Shown here piece by piece: positions 22,101 through 30,420 of a stretch of DNA of 64,000 nt. The notes under the pieces were generated by a model. It searched no databases, was not told where the DNA came from, and was given only the letters and a program-made list of their open reading frames with translations. The first letter of the stretch is position 1; every line of letters begins with the position of its first letter. A program made the translations under genes and the position numbers. This stretch comes from Ahaetulla prasina (Eukaryota; Chordata; Lepidosauria; Squamata; Colubridae), in contig NC_080546.1 of NCBI RefSeq assembly GCF_028640845.1, positions 36,929,520 through 36,993,519 on the forward strand, in the 5' to 3' direction.

Positions 22101-23513
22101 CCAAATTAAAAGGGGGAAGTAGTGGCCTTCCTTGATAGTCTTCTCATGCTCTTTATTAGAGCTGAGCAGCCTCTAATCGGTGGAGCTTCACTTTTTCATT
22201 TTGACCTGCCTGGAAGCCTCATATGAGTGGATGAGGCTAAAGAATTAGGACATTTTTAGAGCTACACGTAAGGTAAACAAATTGCCACAACACTTGCTTT
22301 CAGGAGGCTTTTAATGGAAGGGATGCAACAAAGCAATCTATCTGGAAAGGTAAAATATTCTATCACTGGGAAAAGTGGGCTTATTGTTCCTTTTTCTTCT
22401 ACATCTTTTATATCTTTATTAAAGATGAAAGGTTGAGAACTTGGAAGTGTTATATACATATCATGTGCCCAAAAACAGTATGCTTGAATTGGATTGCATG
22501 CTAGATAGTTAAAAATCTTTTTTAAACAACTTTGCAAGATTGCACTGGTTATTGTTAATTATTATCTAGAAGCAAGTACTCATCAAAAGCATATGTGTAT
22601 GTAAAAGTTAAGTTTTCACTATGGAAGTATTTCTCTTGCGCCCCAGCAAATAATCTGGGAACTCTTGACAATGACATTATTGAAACTAGACAGATGTTGT
22701 CTAGTCAGTCTATTGGAAGCAAAACAGTTGGGAGCCCCATCTGACAGTTGGATTTTAATAGGATGAACAGCTGCTTACCAACAAAGCATTATATTTATCT
22801 TTTACATCTAGGAGCAATTTATTGAACTGTGTAAGACCATGTATAACATGTTCAGTGAAGACCCCAATGAGCAGGATCTTTATCATGCAACTGCAGCTGT
22901 GACAAGCTTGCTTCTAGAGATTGGTGAAGTTGGTAAGCTGTTTAGTGTCCAATCTATTAAAGAGGCTGAGAATACCAGCAAAACCATTCAGAATGTGCTG
23001 ATTCAGAAGAAAGGGAGCCAGCAGTACCGTCTTGACCAACACGATCATTTTCAAAATGGTTTTCTTGATGAAGAAGAGAATATTTGTGGTGACAGTTCGC
23101 AGATGGAGGATGTTAAACTGGAAGATTCTTCTCCTAGGGATAATGGAGCTGGTTCTTCCATGTTGATTTCTGATGATGATACTAAAGATGACAGCTCCAT
23201 GTCTTCATATTCTGTCCTGAGCGCAGGTTCTCATGAGGAGGAAAAGCTGCACTGTGAAGACATCAGTGAAGACACCGTTTTGGTACGAAGCAGCAACCCA
23301 ACTTCTCTGCCAAGAAGTAGTAGTATTGACAGAGACTGGGCTATCACCTTTGAGCAATTTTTGGCTTCCCTGTTGACTGAACCAGCACTTGTGCGGTATT
23401 TTGATAAACCAGTGTGTATGATGGCAAGGATTACTAATGCTAAGAATGTGCGGATGATGGGAAAACCCATAATATCAGCAAGCGATTATGAAATCTCTGC
23501 TATGTCAGGCTAA
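316..23513 (+). CDS. TBC1D9: TBC1D9, TBC-domain Rab GTPase-activating protein, C-terminal 836 residues (14 exons, partial at 5' end)
   Basis: TBC proteins stimulate GTP hydrolysis by Rab GTPases on membranes. Seen here: fourteen exons with GT/AG borders whose phases join into one open frame of 836 codons plus stop (316-486, 1153-1303, 3147-3361, 8086-8203, 8845-9130, 13961-14090, 16585-16683, 16770-16838, 17995-18235, 19572-19637, 19921-20007, 21675-21749, 21855-21955, 22812-23513). The TBC domain starts near window residue 94. It has the arginine finger IERDLHR (138-144) and the glutamine finger YCQ (177-179). An EF-hand loop, [12 protein letters not shown], lies at 477-488. The C-terminus ends [10 protein letters not shown]. 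From memory, human TBC1D9 is 1266 residues and matches closely outside an acidic, Ser-rich linker, so about 430 N-terminal residues (two GRAM domains) lie upstream of the window. The paralogue TBC1D9B is the alternative; the linker, the C-terminus and the neighbouring ELMOD2 favour TBC1D9. All key residues are intact, so the gene looks functional. Confidence 0.95.
487..1152 (+). other. TBC1D9 intron, AT-rich, no recognised element
   Basis: Unique-looking AT-rich intron between the first two exons of the window. I see no repeat, RNA gene or coding signal in it. Confidence 0.7.
1153..1303 (+). CDS. TBC1D9: TBC1D9 exon, start of TBC domain
   Basis: Acceptor TTTTAAG and donor GTAGGT. It starts [14 protein letters not shown] and runs into the first TBC motif ([17 protein letters not shown]). 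It ends with one base of a split Gly codon that is completed by the next exon. Confidence 0.93.
1495..1951 (-). mobile_element. Penelope-like retroelement fragment with inverted ends
   Basis: On the minus strand the middle translates to a broken frame containing [19 protein letters not shown] and [10 protein letters not shown], a C-terminal signature I associate with Penelope-like element proteins. The two ends are inverted copies of one another: about 70 bases at 1499-1577 match the reverse complement of 1884-1951 (shared core AACTGGACTTTCT, then CTTTGAAGATGTTT). Inverted terminal copies are a known quirk of Penelope elements. There are several frame breaks, so it is inactive. The family call is moderate; the inverted ends are directly visible. 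Confidence 0.55.
2393..2418 (+). repeat. Short interstitial telomere-like repeat (TTAGGG)4
   Basis: Four tandem hexamers, the second being TTAGGA, in a TBC1D9 intron. This is the vertebrate telomere unit; four copies are too few to imply a fusion site. Confidence 0.8.
3044..3115 (+). repeat. (TCTA)n/(TCTG)n microsatellite next to a splice acceptor
   Basis: Pyrimidine-rich tetranucleotide array: a few ATCT units, then about 14 CTGT units. It ends about 30 bases upstream of the acceptor of the TBC1D9 exon at 3147, so it covers the usual branch-point region. Confidence 0.9.
3147..3361 (+). CDS. TBC1D9: TBC1D9 exon with both catalytic finger motifs
   Basis: Acceptor TTTCTAG and donor GTATCA. 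It carries IERDLHR (the IxxDxxR arginine-finger motif) and ends NIGYCQ (the YxQ glutamine finger), so both catalytic residues of a Rab-GAP are present. A TCTG/TCTA microsatellite ends about 30 bases before the acceptor. Confidence 0.95.
3413..3543. mobile_element. Fold-back hAT MITE with 8-bp target duplication
   Basis: Starts CAGTGTTTCTCAACC and ends with its reverse complement; the whole element can fold into one long hairpin. It is flanked by perfect 8-bp copies of GTTTAGTT (3405-3412 and 3544-3551), the target-site length of hAT transposons. No coding capacity. Confidence 0.9.
4040..5224 (-). mobile_element. L2-clade LINE, 5'-truncated, with (ATT)n tail
   Basis: The minus strand has a 316-codon frame (4274-5224) covering the reverse transcriptase core: [14 protein letters not shown], the catalytic YADDTQLY, then [24 protein letters not shown] and a C-terminus ending [12 protein letters not shown]. 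This order and wording fit the L2/CR1-L2 clade. The upstream endonuclease is missing. The 3' end carries CCTTCGGGAGAAGGGCGGTA followed by ATT units (plus-strand 4050-4070). The long open frame suggests a fairly young copy. It is inserted antisense in a TBC1D9 intron. Confidence 0.9.
5225..6072 (+). other. TBC1D9 intron, AT-rich with short (CCTTTT)n
   Basis: No gene seen. The only structure is a hexamer run, CCTTTT/CTTTTC, at about 5763-5795. Confidence 0.65.
6081..6493. mobile_element. hAT MITE with perfect 8-bp target duplication
   Basis: Ends CAGGGATGGGCT and AGCCCACCCCTG are inverted repeats. Perfect 8-bp copies of GTCCAGCC flank it (6073-6080 and 6494-6501). The GC-rich interior has no transposase. 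The small open frames inside it are incidental. Confidence 0.88.
7670..7938 (-). mobile_element. tRNA-derived SINE with L2-type tail
   Basis: On the minus strand it opens GGGCCGTAATAGCTCAGGCT, with a box-A-like TAGCTCAGGCTGG and a box-B-like GGTTCAAGCCC, so the head is tRNA-derived. It ends CTGAGTCTTCGGAGAAGGGC followed by (AAAT)n, almost the same tail as the L2-clade LINE at 4.04-5.22 kb. That suggests mobilisation by that LINE. It is old enough to carry several mismatches in the tRNA part. Confidence 0.85.
8086..8203 (+). CDS. TBC1D9: TBC1D9 exon, middle of TBC domain
   Basis: Acceptor TTTCTAG and donor GTATGT. It encodes [19 protein letters not shown] through [11 protein letters not shown] and ends with one base of a split Gly codon. 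Confidence 0.94.
8845..9130 (+). CDS. TBC1D9: TBC1D9 exon, end of TBC domain
   Basis: Acceptor CTTACAG and donor GTAAGT. It encodes [15 protein letters not shown] through GEAMTVLG, including the conserved [10 protein letters not shown] and VDCFFYEG segments of TBC domains. It ends with two bases of a split Arg codon. The following intron contains the 9.2-13.7 kb duplication. Confidence 0.95.
9194..13736 (+). repeat. Rearranged tandem duplication in a TBC1D9 intron
   Basis: A segment of about 1.9 kb (9194-11096) recurs at 11732-13736 with few substitutions. Between the copies, 11097-11731 is a patchwork of shorter pieces of the same segment. The second copy is about 100 bases longer, mostly because a 7-bp motif is expanded. 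The exons on both sides are intact and single, so splicing need not be affected. See findings for signs that this is partly an assembly product. Confidence 0.92.
11783..11899 (+). repeat. (AGCTCTT)n 7-bp minisatellite
   Basis: About sixteen tandem 7-mers. The same place holds two copies at 9244-9262 and three or four at 11633-11657 in the related segments, so the motif has expanded in steps within the duplication. Confidence 0.9.
13961..14090 (+). CDS. TBC1D9: TBC1D9 exon after TBC domain
   Basis: Acceptor CACCTGTAG and donor GTAATT. It encodes [20 protein letters not shown] through [12 protein letters not shown]. The phase matches the preceding exon even though the intron between them is rearranged. 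Confidence 0.94.
14180..14590 (-). mobile_element. L1-like LINE ORF2 fragment
   Basis: The minus strand gives a decayed frame, with [18 protein letters not shown], a [11 protein letters not shown] segment and [20 protein letters not shown] separated by stops. It reads like the region after the reverse transcriptase of squamate L1 ORF2. Recognition is by resemblance only. Confidence 0.55.
14635..14735. mobile_element. Fragment of the TTTCCCTGAAAATAAGAC family element
   Basis: Holds GGGCTTATTTT and GTCTTATTTTCAGGGGG, the same end motifs as the element at 42.58-44.23 kb, in a short degraded copy. Confidence 0.5.
15356..15600 (-). mobile_element. Sauria-type SINE
   Basis: On the minus strand it starts near GAGAGCCAATTTGGTGTATT, continues GGTTAAGGCACCAGGCT and ends in a GATATAAATAAATAAATA tail. 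This matches the squamate Sauria SINE layout (tRNA-like head, Bov-B-like tail). A second copy lies at 20.30-20.52 kb. Confidence 0.7.
16070..16193 (+). repeat. (GATC/ATCT)n microsatellite
   Basis: Begins with GATCGATC units and becomes a pure TATC/ATCT array of about 20 units. Confidence 0.95.
16585..16683 (+). CDS. TBC1D9: TBC1D9 exon
   Basis: Acceptor TCTATTAG and donor GTAAGT. It encodes [19 protein letters not shown] through DTTKRNV in phase 0. Confidence 0.93.
16770..16838 (+). CDS. TBC1D9: TBC1D9 short exon
   Basis: Acceptor TTTTGAAG and donor GTAACC. These 23 codons encode [19 protein letters not shown] and end ALFK. The exon lies 86 bases after the previous one. Confidence 0.92.
17426..17540. 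mobile_element. Fold-back hAT MITE, diverged
   Basis: Starts CAGGGGTCTCCAACCTTGG and ends GCAGACCCCTG, with an internal mirror of the AGTCCAC/GGACTTCAA segments. It belongs to the same family as the element at 53.37 kb. Target copies are no longer recognisable, so it is the older of the two. Confidence 0.8.
17995..18235 (+). CDS. TBC1D9: TBC1D9 exon with EF-hand
   Basis: Acceptor CTAACAG and donor GTAAGA. It contains a canonical EF-hand loop, [12 protein letters not shown], with Asp, Asn, Asp and final Glu at the calcium-ligand positions, so calcium binding is plausible. It ends with one base of a split Ser codon. Confidence 0.94.
18838..19064. mobile_element. hAT MITE with near-perfect 8-bp target duplication
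   Basis: Ends ATGATGGCGAACC and GTTAGCCATCACTG are inverted repeats; the first bases of the left end are mutated. Flanks CTCTAAAT and CTCTAGAT differ by one base and are 8 bp long, as in hAT insertions. Confidence 0.82.
19572..19637 (+). CDS. TBC1D9: TBC1D9 short exon
   Basis: Acceptor CTTCTAG and donor GTATGT. It encodes [21 protein letters not shown] and ends with the first base of the next codon. Confidence 0.92.
19723..19837. mobile_element. Partial CAGGTAGTCC-family DNA element
   Basis: Contains CATTGCTAAACGATGCAGTC and ends GGAGGACCACCTAG, matching the right-end motif of the copies at 35.77-36.18 and 47.80-48.76 kb. The left end is missing. Confidence 0.55.
19921..20007 (+). CDS. TBC1D9: TBC1D9 exon
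   Basis: Acceptor TTGTACAG. It encodes an acidic stretch ([20 protein letters not shown]) ending TPECTQ. The donor is placed at CAGG|GTAGAA because this alone keeps the frame into VVAVEG of the next exon. Confidence 0.88.
20300..20525 (-). mobile_element. Sauria-type SINE, second copy
   Basis: On the minus strand it has AGAGCCAGCCTTGTCTAGTG, then GGTTAAGACACCAGG, the central GTGACCTTGAGCCA and the ATAACTCA/AATAAATCC tail. It aligns by eye with the copy at 15.36 kb. Confidence 0.75.
21336..21619. mobile_element. hAT MITE with 8-bp target duplication
   Basis: Ends CAGTGGTGGGATTCTACC and GGTAGGATCCCACCCCTG are inverted repeats. Flanks TGCTATAC and TGCTGTAC are 8 bp with one mismatch. Non-autonomous; no transposase. 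Confidence 0.87.
21675..21749 (+). CDS. TBC1D9: TBC1D9 exon
   Basis: Acceptor TTTATTAG and donor GTATGC. It encodes [20 protein letters not shown] and ends LKTEK. This is one of the less conserved parts of the protein, but the phases fit on both sides. Confidence 0.85.
21855..21955 (+). CDS. TBC1D9: TBC1D9 exon, basic linker
   Basis: Acceptor GTAATAG and donor GTAAGT. It encodes a lysine-rich linker ([19 protein letters not shown]) ending AKDLPKLNQ. Confidence 0.87.
22812..23513 (+). CDS. TBC1D9: TBC1D9 terminal coding exon
   Basis: Acceptor ATCTAG; stop TAA at 23511-23513. The 233 residues start [20 protein letters not shown]. They continue through a variable linker, an acidic Ser-rich block ([20 protein letters not shown]) and the conserved [20 protein letters not shown] segment, and end [10 protein letters not shown]. 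The linker after GEVGKLF is where this protein departs most from the mammalian one I remember. Confidence 0.95.
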   Translation, partial: EQFIELCKTMYNMFSEDPNEQDLYHATAAVTSLLLEIGEVGKLFSVQSIKEAENTSKTIQNVLIQKKGSQQYRLDQHDHFQNGFLDEEENICGDSSQMEDVKLEDSSPRDNGAGSSMLISDDDTKDDSSMSSYSVLSAGSHEEEKLHCEDISEDTVLVRSSNPTSLPRSSSIDRDWAITFEQFLASLLTEPALVRYFDKPVCMMARITNAKNVRMMGKPIISASDYEISAMSG

Positions 23514-24904
23514 ATGGACTGGATAAGTAGGGATTTTTAAAAATTCTTTTAGGTTTTTGAAATATTTATTATAGCTTCCACAGGTCCTGGTGTTCACAAA
23601 TTTTTTTAGTTATTGTTTATGTAAACATGTTGGGATGTACAGTACATCTATTTTATTTTGAACTATTATTATTTTTCGCTAATGGGAAATATCATTAAAA
23701 TGCTTGTCTGAATCAGTCGAAGGGAAATCATTGTCATTGGTATACATATTGTTAGTCTTGCTATCCCTGGATAAATAATGAAAAATTGTTCAGTTCTAAT
23801 TTAATGAACATTATGCGTGTATGTTTTTCAGACAGATCTGAAATCTCTGAATAAGGAAGGAACCTGAATAACTTAGAATATTGCAAGCACAGAGTATGCT
23901 GTAGTGTGTCTATAGAGTTTCTTTATAACATTTTCTTTTAAACTTGGCAGAAAAGCACTGTGTTAGTATAGCTTTTATGCATACAGAGTTGCTTCCCTCC
24001 AAACTTAAACTAAGTTAAGGGGGAAATGGACAGAAACTCCATGTCTGCACTGCAGCTGTTGTGCTTGTACAAAAACAGATTAAGAAAGAAATAGAAAGGG
24101 ATGCTGTCAACTTGTTTAGGATTGAAAAGTAAACTGTGCAGCTTACCTGGTAGGTTTCTCCATATAATTTTTTTAAGAAGGCTTGTTATTTTTTAATACT
24201 TTTTAAAACATTCTTCAGGGATACTGCCAGGAACTTTTCTTGATACCTGTCAACATCCTGACCTAAACAATTAATGGTACCCCTTTTTAAAAAAGATTAG
24301 ACTTTTTAAAATTCTGTAGATAATTCTGTCTTATTGATACTTTAATCCTAAACATCATAAATTTAGCGTACTGTAGATGACAAATCCATAACCGAATTGC
24401 ATAATCCTTCATTAAAACAGTTATTAGCAAGAATGTAACCTGTAAAATAGCTGCAAGAAAATGTAATCAAATGTTTGAAAACCTTAATGAATGAAATTGT
24501 CACTTTATTTATAATTAACAGAATGTGTTGAATGACAAATGGAGCACCTGCACTTTGAATTCTTGCTTATTTTTCAGAACCATTAGTTGGACACAACCCA
24601 GTAGTAGAGAACATGCAGTACAAGAAACACATGCCTAAGTAATGACTGAATGCCAATAGAGATGTGTTCTGCTCTTTACAACCTGTCTATTCAAGGAGGA
24701 GAAGAAATAATGTTTTAAGTAACCCTACACAAATACACTACATGGGCCCAATACCCATGTTAGGACAGAATTGTGTCTGGTCTTTTTACACATTCATAGG
24801 TGATTGAATATGAGTAATTTTTATCTACTTTAACTTTGTTCACTGTCTCATTTTTTTCTCTTTATGTATTGTATATTATTGTAATTATCCTTTTTAAAAT
24901 TAAA
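23514..24904 (+). other. TBC1D9: TBC1D9 3' untranslated region (extent inferred)
   Basis: AT-rich, repeat-poor sequence follows the stop codon. The end is set at an ATTAAA hexamer (24899-24904) inside a T/A-rich stretch, a plausible poly(A) signal. Earlier and later A-rich hexamers exist, so the true end is uncertain. Confidence 0.45.
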
Positions 24905-25469
24905 ACATTGATTTGATTCTTACTTAGAGTACTTAACTGTCTGCAGTGGTTTTTTTCAGAAGGGAAAGCGGAATGTTAGATTAAAATTCTGCTCATCTAT
25001 TTTCAACAGAATTTTAAGTTAGAAATTTAAATTTGGCAGTGGAGAGTGACAGCCTCCACAGCAGATAATTTGAGAGAAAAATGGAGGGAGGAAGCCCGAG
25101 ATACATCACTGAATGATACTGCACATACATTAAATTTGCATATCTCCTTGTAAGATCCACTACACAAAGGTGCAATTATCTTTTCAAAAGCAGTTTCTAA
25201 TACATACATAGCTATGTTTAGGTGCTTTTTAGTGAGCATATAGCTTTAAGCCGAAAGGATAGAATAAGAAAAGACCAACAGAAAAAAAATAGGAATTTTA
25301 GTAGTTTATTGAATTACAGGTTATTTGACTTCAACTACTGAGCTGAAACAGAAAACTGTTTCAGGGATGATAGGTAAAATTGTACATTTATAGATACTCA
25401 CTATTGCATAATATGTATAGCCTGGGATTAATAAAGTTAGTGTTTGAATCAAAAATTGTGGAAAAGTAA

Positions 25470-25740
25470 GTGACCCCAAGGATCATTTAGTCCACCCCCT
25501 CTGGTATGCAGAAAAACCAACTAAATTATTACAATAAAGCTGTCCAGCTTTTTCTTAAACACCTCCATAGGTAGATTGTTCCATTGTTATATACATCTTA
25601 CCATCAAAAATTTTTCCTTATGTATTTATAAATTACACAATTTTATCCATTATTTCTGGTCCTAGTTTCTGTGGCAATGGCAAATAATTCCTGACTGTTT
25701 TTCTTATGGTACTCTTTAATACTGTACACCTGAACACAGA
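25470..25740 (-). mobile_element. Possible CR1-type LINE relic, antisense
   Basis: Phrases such as CCAAGGATCATTTAGTCCA and GTCCAGCTTTTTCTTAAAC resemble antisense CR1 3' regions seen across sauropsids. It continues after the LTR insertion at about 26.40-26.53 kb. Weak, based on wording only. Confidence 0.35.
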
Positions 25741-25748
25741 TATCACAT

Positions 25749-26398
25749 TGTTGTGGTCCGCCAGCATCCTGTGGAGCTGGCAGCAGAGTCGGACAATGAG
25801 AAGGCTGGGGAGGAACATGGGCCAGTCCTGGAGTCTGGGGAAGCCTCGGATGAGGGCTCTGCGTTGGAGGCAAAGATGGGACCATGACCATCTGGGAGTT
25901 ATGTGCTGACTCTGGAGCCTCCAGACTCTGACGTCAGCGAGGCAGAGGAACAGGGGGAGCCTGTACCCAGTGTGTGCATGCACAGACCTCCCAGAAGGCA
26001 AGAACACTTAAGACAAAAGGGAAACTTTGGGAGTAAGGCTTGGAGATGATTGGCCTCTCCCATAAGACATAAAGGAGGAGCAAAGGCACATGAGCCTTTG
26101 CAGGAAAAAACTTTGTTTGTGCTGGTCAGTTTAAATTCTGAAGCTCTGTTTTGTCATTCTGTGCGCCGTGTGGCCTTGCAAAGCTAATTGCCAATTAGGT
26201 CTTTGGCAGTGTGTCAAGGGAGATAAAGATGGGTGCTTATCAGCCTTATCCCGAAGGACTGTGGCAGACTTGTGTCGCACTCTTTACCAACTATTTGTGA
26301 CTCATCACGGGCTGTGAATGAACAGAACTGAAATAAAAAGAGGGCTTGGGAGACTAATTGTGTGCTTTTTACTGTCTCAGGAAACCTAGGTCAGAACA
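25749..26398 (+). mobile_element. Putative solo LTR
   Basis: A 650-bp GC-richer block that starts TGTTGTGGTCC and ends GGTCAGAACA (TG...CA with imperfect inverted ends). Flanks CACAT (25744-25748) and CACGT (26399-26403) look like a 5-bp target duplication with one mismatch. An AATAAA lies about 65 bases before the end, as expected of an LTR. There is no internal coding region, so this would be a solo LTR of a Gypsy or ERV-like element. Confidence 0.6.
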
Positions 26399-29051
26399 CA
26401 CGTCTCTCATGAGTCATCTTTTCTCCAGAACGAGCCTTCGTAGGATTTATTTTTAAGTCCATGTATCATTCTTTTCTGCAACTCAGTTCTAACTTGTCAG
26501 AACAGATCATGAAAATGTGAAACCATATTCACATACAATACTCAAGCTGTTATTCTACACTATTCTGCACATCAGGATAAAATAGAGAAGAATAACGACT
26601 TCATCTGTTTTAGTTTAGTGCTTCTTCTAAAGTAGCCCAAAACAACATTAAATCTAGTAGCTGTTTCATTCGGCTAGCTCATGCTCAGTTTCTTATCAGT
26701 GAATACAAGTCTTTTTCCAATTTAGTGCTTCTGTGTCATTTTTCTTTGTGTATGTACACCTTGCTTTAAATGTAATAACTTACATTTCTTCCCATTGAAT
26801 AGCATCATGTTCCATTCAACACAATCTTCCAATCTATAGAGATTAGATTGCAATCTGGTTCTATTATACTGTGTGTTAACCAATTTTGTTTATTTGTTCT
26901 AATGTTGAACTCAAATGCATAAGAAAATAACATAAATAGGTCTATCCCAAGCAAGAAAGTATACATATTATAATTATTTTGCAGATATTATTGTGATCCA
27001 GTTTCATTTTTGATCTGATAAACAAATATTAATTTAATGCTGCATTAGTGTTCTTCATTAACCATGTAAGCCAAACAACCACATTTTGCTTTACATGTTG
27101 TGTGAATCCAGGTGGTATGGTCGTTTGTTATTTCAGTATGCTGTGTGAACTAGAAACTGAAATAATAAACTATAATTCAGTTAAAAATAGTTAAATGTAT
27201 TATGCAATCATAACTGGTATGGTGTAATTAATACTGTACTTATATATCAGGTTTTTTAAAAAAAAAACTATTCAGCTTAGTTCTATTTGACTGCAATCCT
27301 TTTATTGACATATTTGTATTTGTATGGGTAAGGGAAAAGTATGTAACTATTCAAAATTGTTGCACTACAAATCAGTCACAAAAAGGACAGATTAAAAGCC
27401 ATGCCAAAAAATAGAGCTAGCAATTGGAAATAATAGTGCATTTGCATTAAAAATATGAAATCGCTTTAATTCTATCAATTATATATCTCTTACTAGTTCT
27501 TTCAAAATATGATTTAATATGATTTAAATGTTAATAAAACATTAAAGGTAATTAGCTATGATTTTCTTAGATGTAGAAAACGCCTTTAATACCTTAATAA
27601 CCTTTCATATTTACAATTCTAAAAAAAAAAGTATGATTTTTTTAAACATGGATCCAAACAGCCCAGATTTTCACAGTGACAATAATACAAAGTTGCTTCT
27701 TTCTCCTTTATTTCTATTGACTTTAGAACCGCTGACAAAGAAGATACAAAATAACAGAATTGGAGGCTACCAAATCAAGAGCATAAACTAAAATCATAAG
27801 CAGATATTATGCTTATAGTTACTCAAAGGATTCTTTAGAACTGATAATGGAATATATATAGCAGCATGGTTTATCAAACATAAAACGTAAAACAATTTGT
27901 ATATTAAAAACGTAAAACAATTTCTGTATTAAAAAACATAAAACAATTTCTATATTAAATGTAGCTTCTTTTGCTGCGGCTTTTTGGTATCAAATTTACA
28001 CATATTTACATATATACGTTCAATGCAAGGAAGCCATTTTGTGGGTGCTGTATTTTTCAGCAGGAGGCTTATTAGATATCCATGCTATGATCGAGTTAAG
28101 TATCAAGTAAAAACATTCTTCTCCGTCTCATTTTAAGTTTTTGAAGTATCAATTTTTATATTGTACAATGCACTGACTGCAGTTTGAGCAAAATGGCTAT
28201 TCCGTTGTCTCTGAGAACAATATATCACACTGGAGATCTGACTTGCATTCTCATGGGGAGCAACTGTCTGGAGCATTTGTGGGTAATCATGTCCTCTCCT
28301 TGTCCAGAGAGACGTTACAAAGGGTCAGCCTACTTCTTCATTACACCACTTTTCTTGCAGTTATCTTCAGCTTGCTAGTTTTCACTTTCCCAGAAGTCCA
28401 TTTTTATCCTTTCCTATTTGCATGTATCTGGATTGATCTGGTCTGGGAAATGTTGAATCCAGTGCTTAACCTACAGGAGCACAGTTTCAGATTACGCTAC
28501 AGTTTGTAATTGGAGAGTGGGTGCATCTAGCCATCTCAAATTATAGTCAATAGTGATCCAATTTAAGATTTGATTGACAAGTTTTCATGTGTGTTGATAC
28601 ATATTTGTGGCTCTCAAATTGTGGCCAGTATGTATTAAGGTTTTGTGCCTATGCTGGTTCTAGTTAGAACTCCTGTTCCTGCTGAAAGGAACTTTTAATC
28701 CATGGCTTTATGTATTTTATTTGGAAGAAACATAGCTAAAAGAACAAACGAGGCATATTCTAACAGGTTTGAAATATGCAGAAGCAGCTCACCTTCTGAT
28801 TCCTTCTTCAGTAAAATAAAAGATATTTTGCTTCCCAACTCACTAAAACTGTACTTTTACTTCAGTTCCAGTGGGACTCTTTGTGTCCACCTCAAATACT
28901 GCAATTTATGGTTCCAAAATACACTTGTCCACAATTGCAGAGAATCTGATCACGAATGGATTTCTGCCATATAGAAAGGCAATTCCTATTGTAGGTGACT
29001 GTCAGAACCCCATTTCTAGTCAGGATGTTTAGTGTGGAGGAAGACCGACAG

Positions 29052-29496
29052 TAGGACCCGGGTACTTACGAGACCGCCTGCTGCTACCCTATGCCTCCCA
29101 CCGACCCGTACGCTCTCATAGAGAGGGTCTCCTCAGGGTGCCGTCCGCCAAACAGTGTCAGCTGGCAGCCCCCAGGAGTAGGGCCTTCTCTGTGGGAGCT
29201 TCGACGCTCTGGAATGAACTCCCCCCTGGCCTACGTCAAGTGCCTGATCTTCGGACCTTCCGTCGTGAGCTAAAAACATACTTATTTATTCAAGCGGGAC
29301 TGGCATAATAGTTTGATTTTAAATTGGGGTTTTATTAATATTCTTAAATATTTTAAATTTAATTTTAATTATTAGCCGTTTTTGTAATTTCGATATGTTT
29401 TAATTTGTTTTAATTGTACATATTTTGTATTTTATCTCCGGCTGAGTCCTTCGGGAGAAGGGCAGTATAAAAATTCAATAAATGATAATAATAATA

Positions 29497-29561
<65 letters not shown>
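29052..29561 (+). mobile_element. L2-clade LINE 3' fragment with (AAT)n tail
   Basis: Encodes, with one frameshift, the same C-terminus as the LINE at 4.04-5.22 kb: [52 protein letters not shown] and a stop after LFIQAGLA. The 3' end has CTGAGTCCTTCGGGAGAAGG followed by about 20 AAT units. Confidence 0.88.
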
Positions 29562-29563
<2 letters not shown>

Positions 29564-30254
29564 GCTTTGGGCAACATATGCAGAATAGGCAAATGTTTCC
29601 TTAGAATGACAGCATTTCAACCATGTTTAAGGCCCGCTATGCTTAGAGGCTTAAAAGCAAAAAGGATTCTGGTAAGAAAGGTGATATGGTGCTTCATTGT
29701 TTATTGATTTGTGAAGTAATTATATTTAGAACAAAATAGTAGGGAAATTTGAGGATTAAATCCAGTTTATTTTCCTCTTCTTTTCTCTACTGCTGTCAAT
29801 AGTGGAAACCTTATTTTACTTTTGGAGGTTCTTTTAGATAGTTTGTAATAATTTTCCAGGGGATCTGCCTTCATGTGAAGAAATACTGCCTCTCTATACA
29901 TGGAGGAGATAGGACCATTATACTTAAACCCACTATCCCTGAACACGAATCATTGCAATTTAAAACAAAGAGGGATGAGTGACTAGAAGAAAAATATTTA
30001 TTTAAGTTTATATACATTAGATAATGTACATATCAAGTTAGAACACAGGCAGTAAAAATGACAACTACAGCATACTGTATCAAAACAATAGTTTCAAATT
30101 ATTTCATCTTAATATTCTCACTCCAATGTAAAGAGCCGTAATTTTATTGCTTTTATAACCACACACAGGAGTGGGCACAATTTGCCTTAAATTGGTCTCA
30201 ATTCACCAACTTTCTCACAGGAAAAAAAGAAAAGAAAGACAATTAGAACATAGA

Positions 30255-30420
30255 AAAAGCACATATATTTATATCCCATTTTTTATTCAGGAGTTCAAGG
30301 TGTTACGCTTAAAGCTCCCAGAGGTAAATTGGGTTGATGAAGAGTAAATAGCCCTATGAGGCTCAGTGGTTTAAAATTGATGAGAACCTGGGTTCCCTGT
30401 TCCCAAACCTATGCCTTAAT
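30255..30420 (-). mobile_element. Degraded SINE-like sequence
   Basis: TTTATATCCCATTTTTTATT followed by a broken Sauria-like middle (AATTGGGTTGATGAAGAG, GAACCTGGGTTCCC). Only loosely similar to the better copies. Confidence 0.3.

Noticed and set aside
316..23513. TBC1D9B, TBC1D8 or TBC1D8B as the identity
   Set aside because: The C-terminus ([10 protein letters not shown]), the [10 protein letters not shown] linker and the adjacent ELMOD2 agree with TBC1D9.
25633..26007. 124-codon minus-strand frame near 25.8 kb
   Set aside because: It lies inside the putative LTR and has no domain. It is a shadow frame.
27558..28974. Small frames at 27.6-29.0 kb as possible UCP1 exons
   Set aside because: No Px[DE]xx[KR] motif, no splice pairing and low-complexity AT-rich composition.
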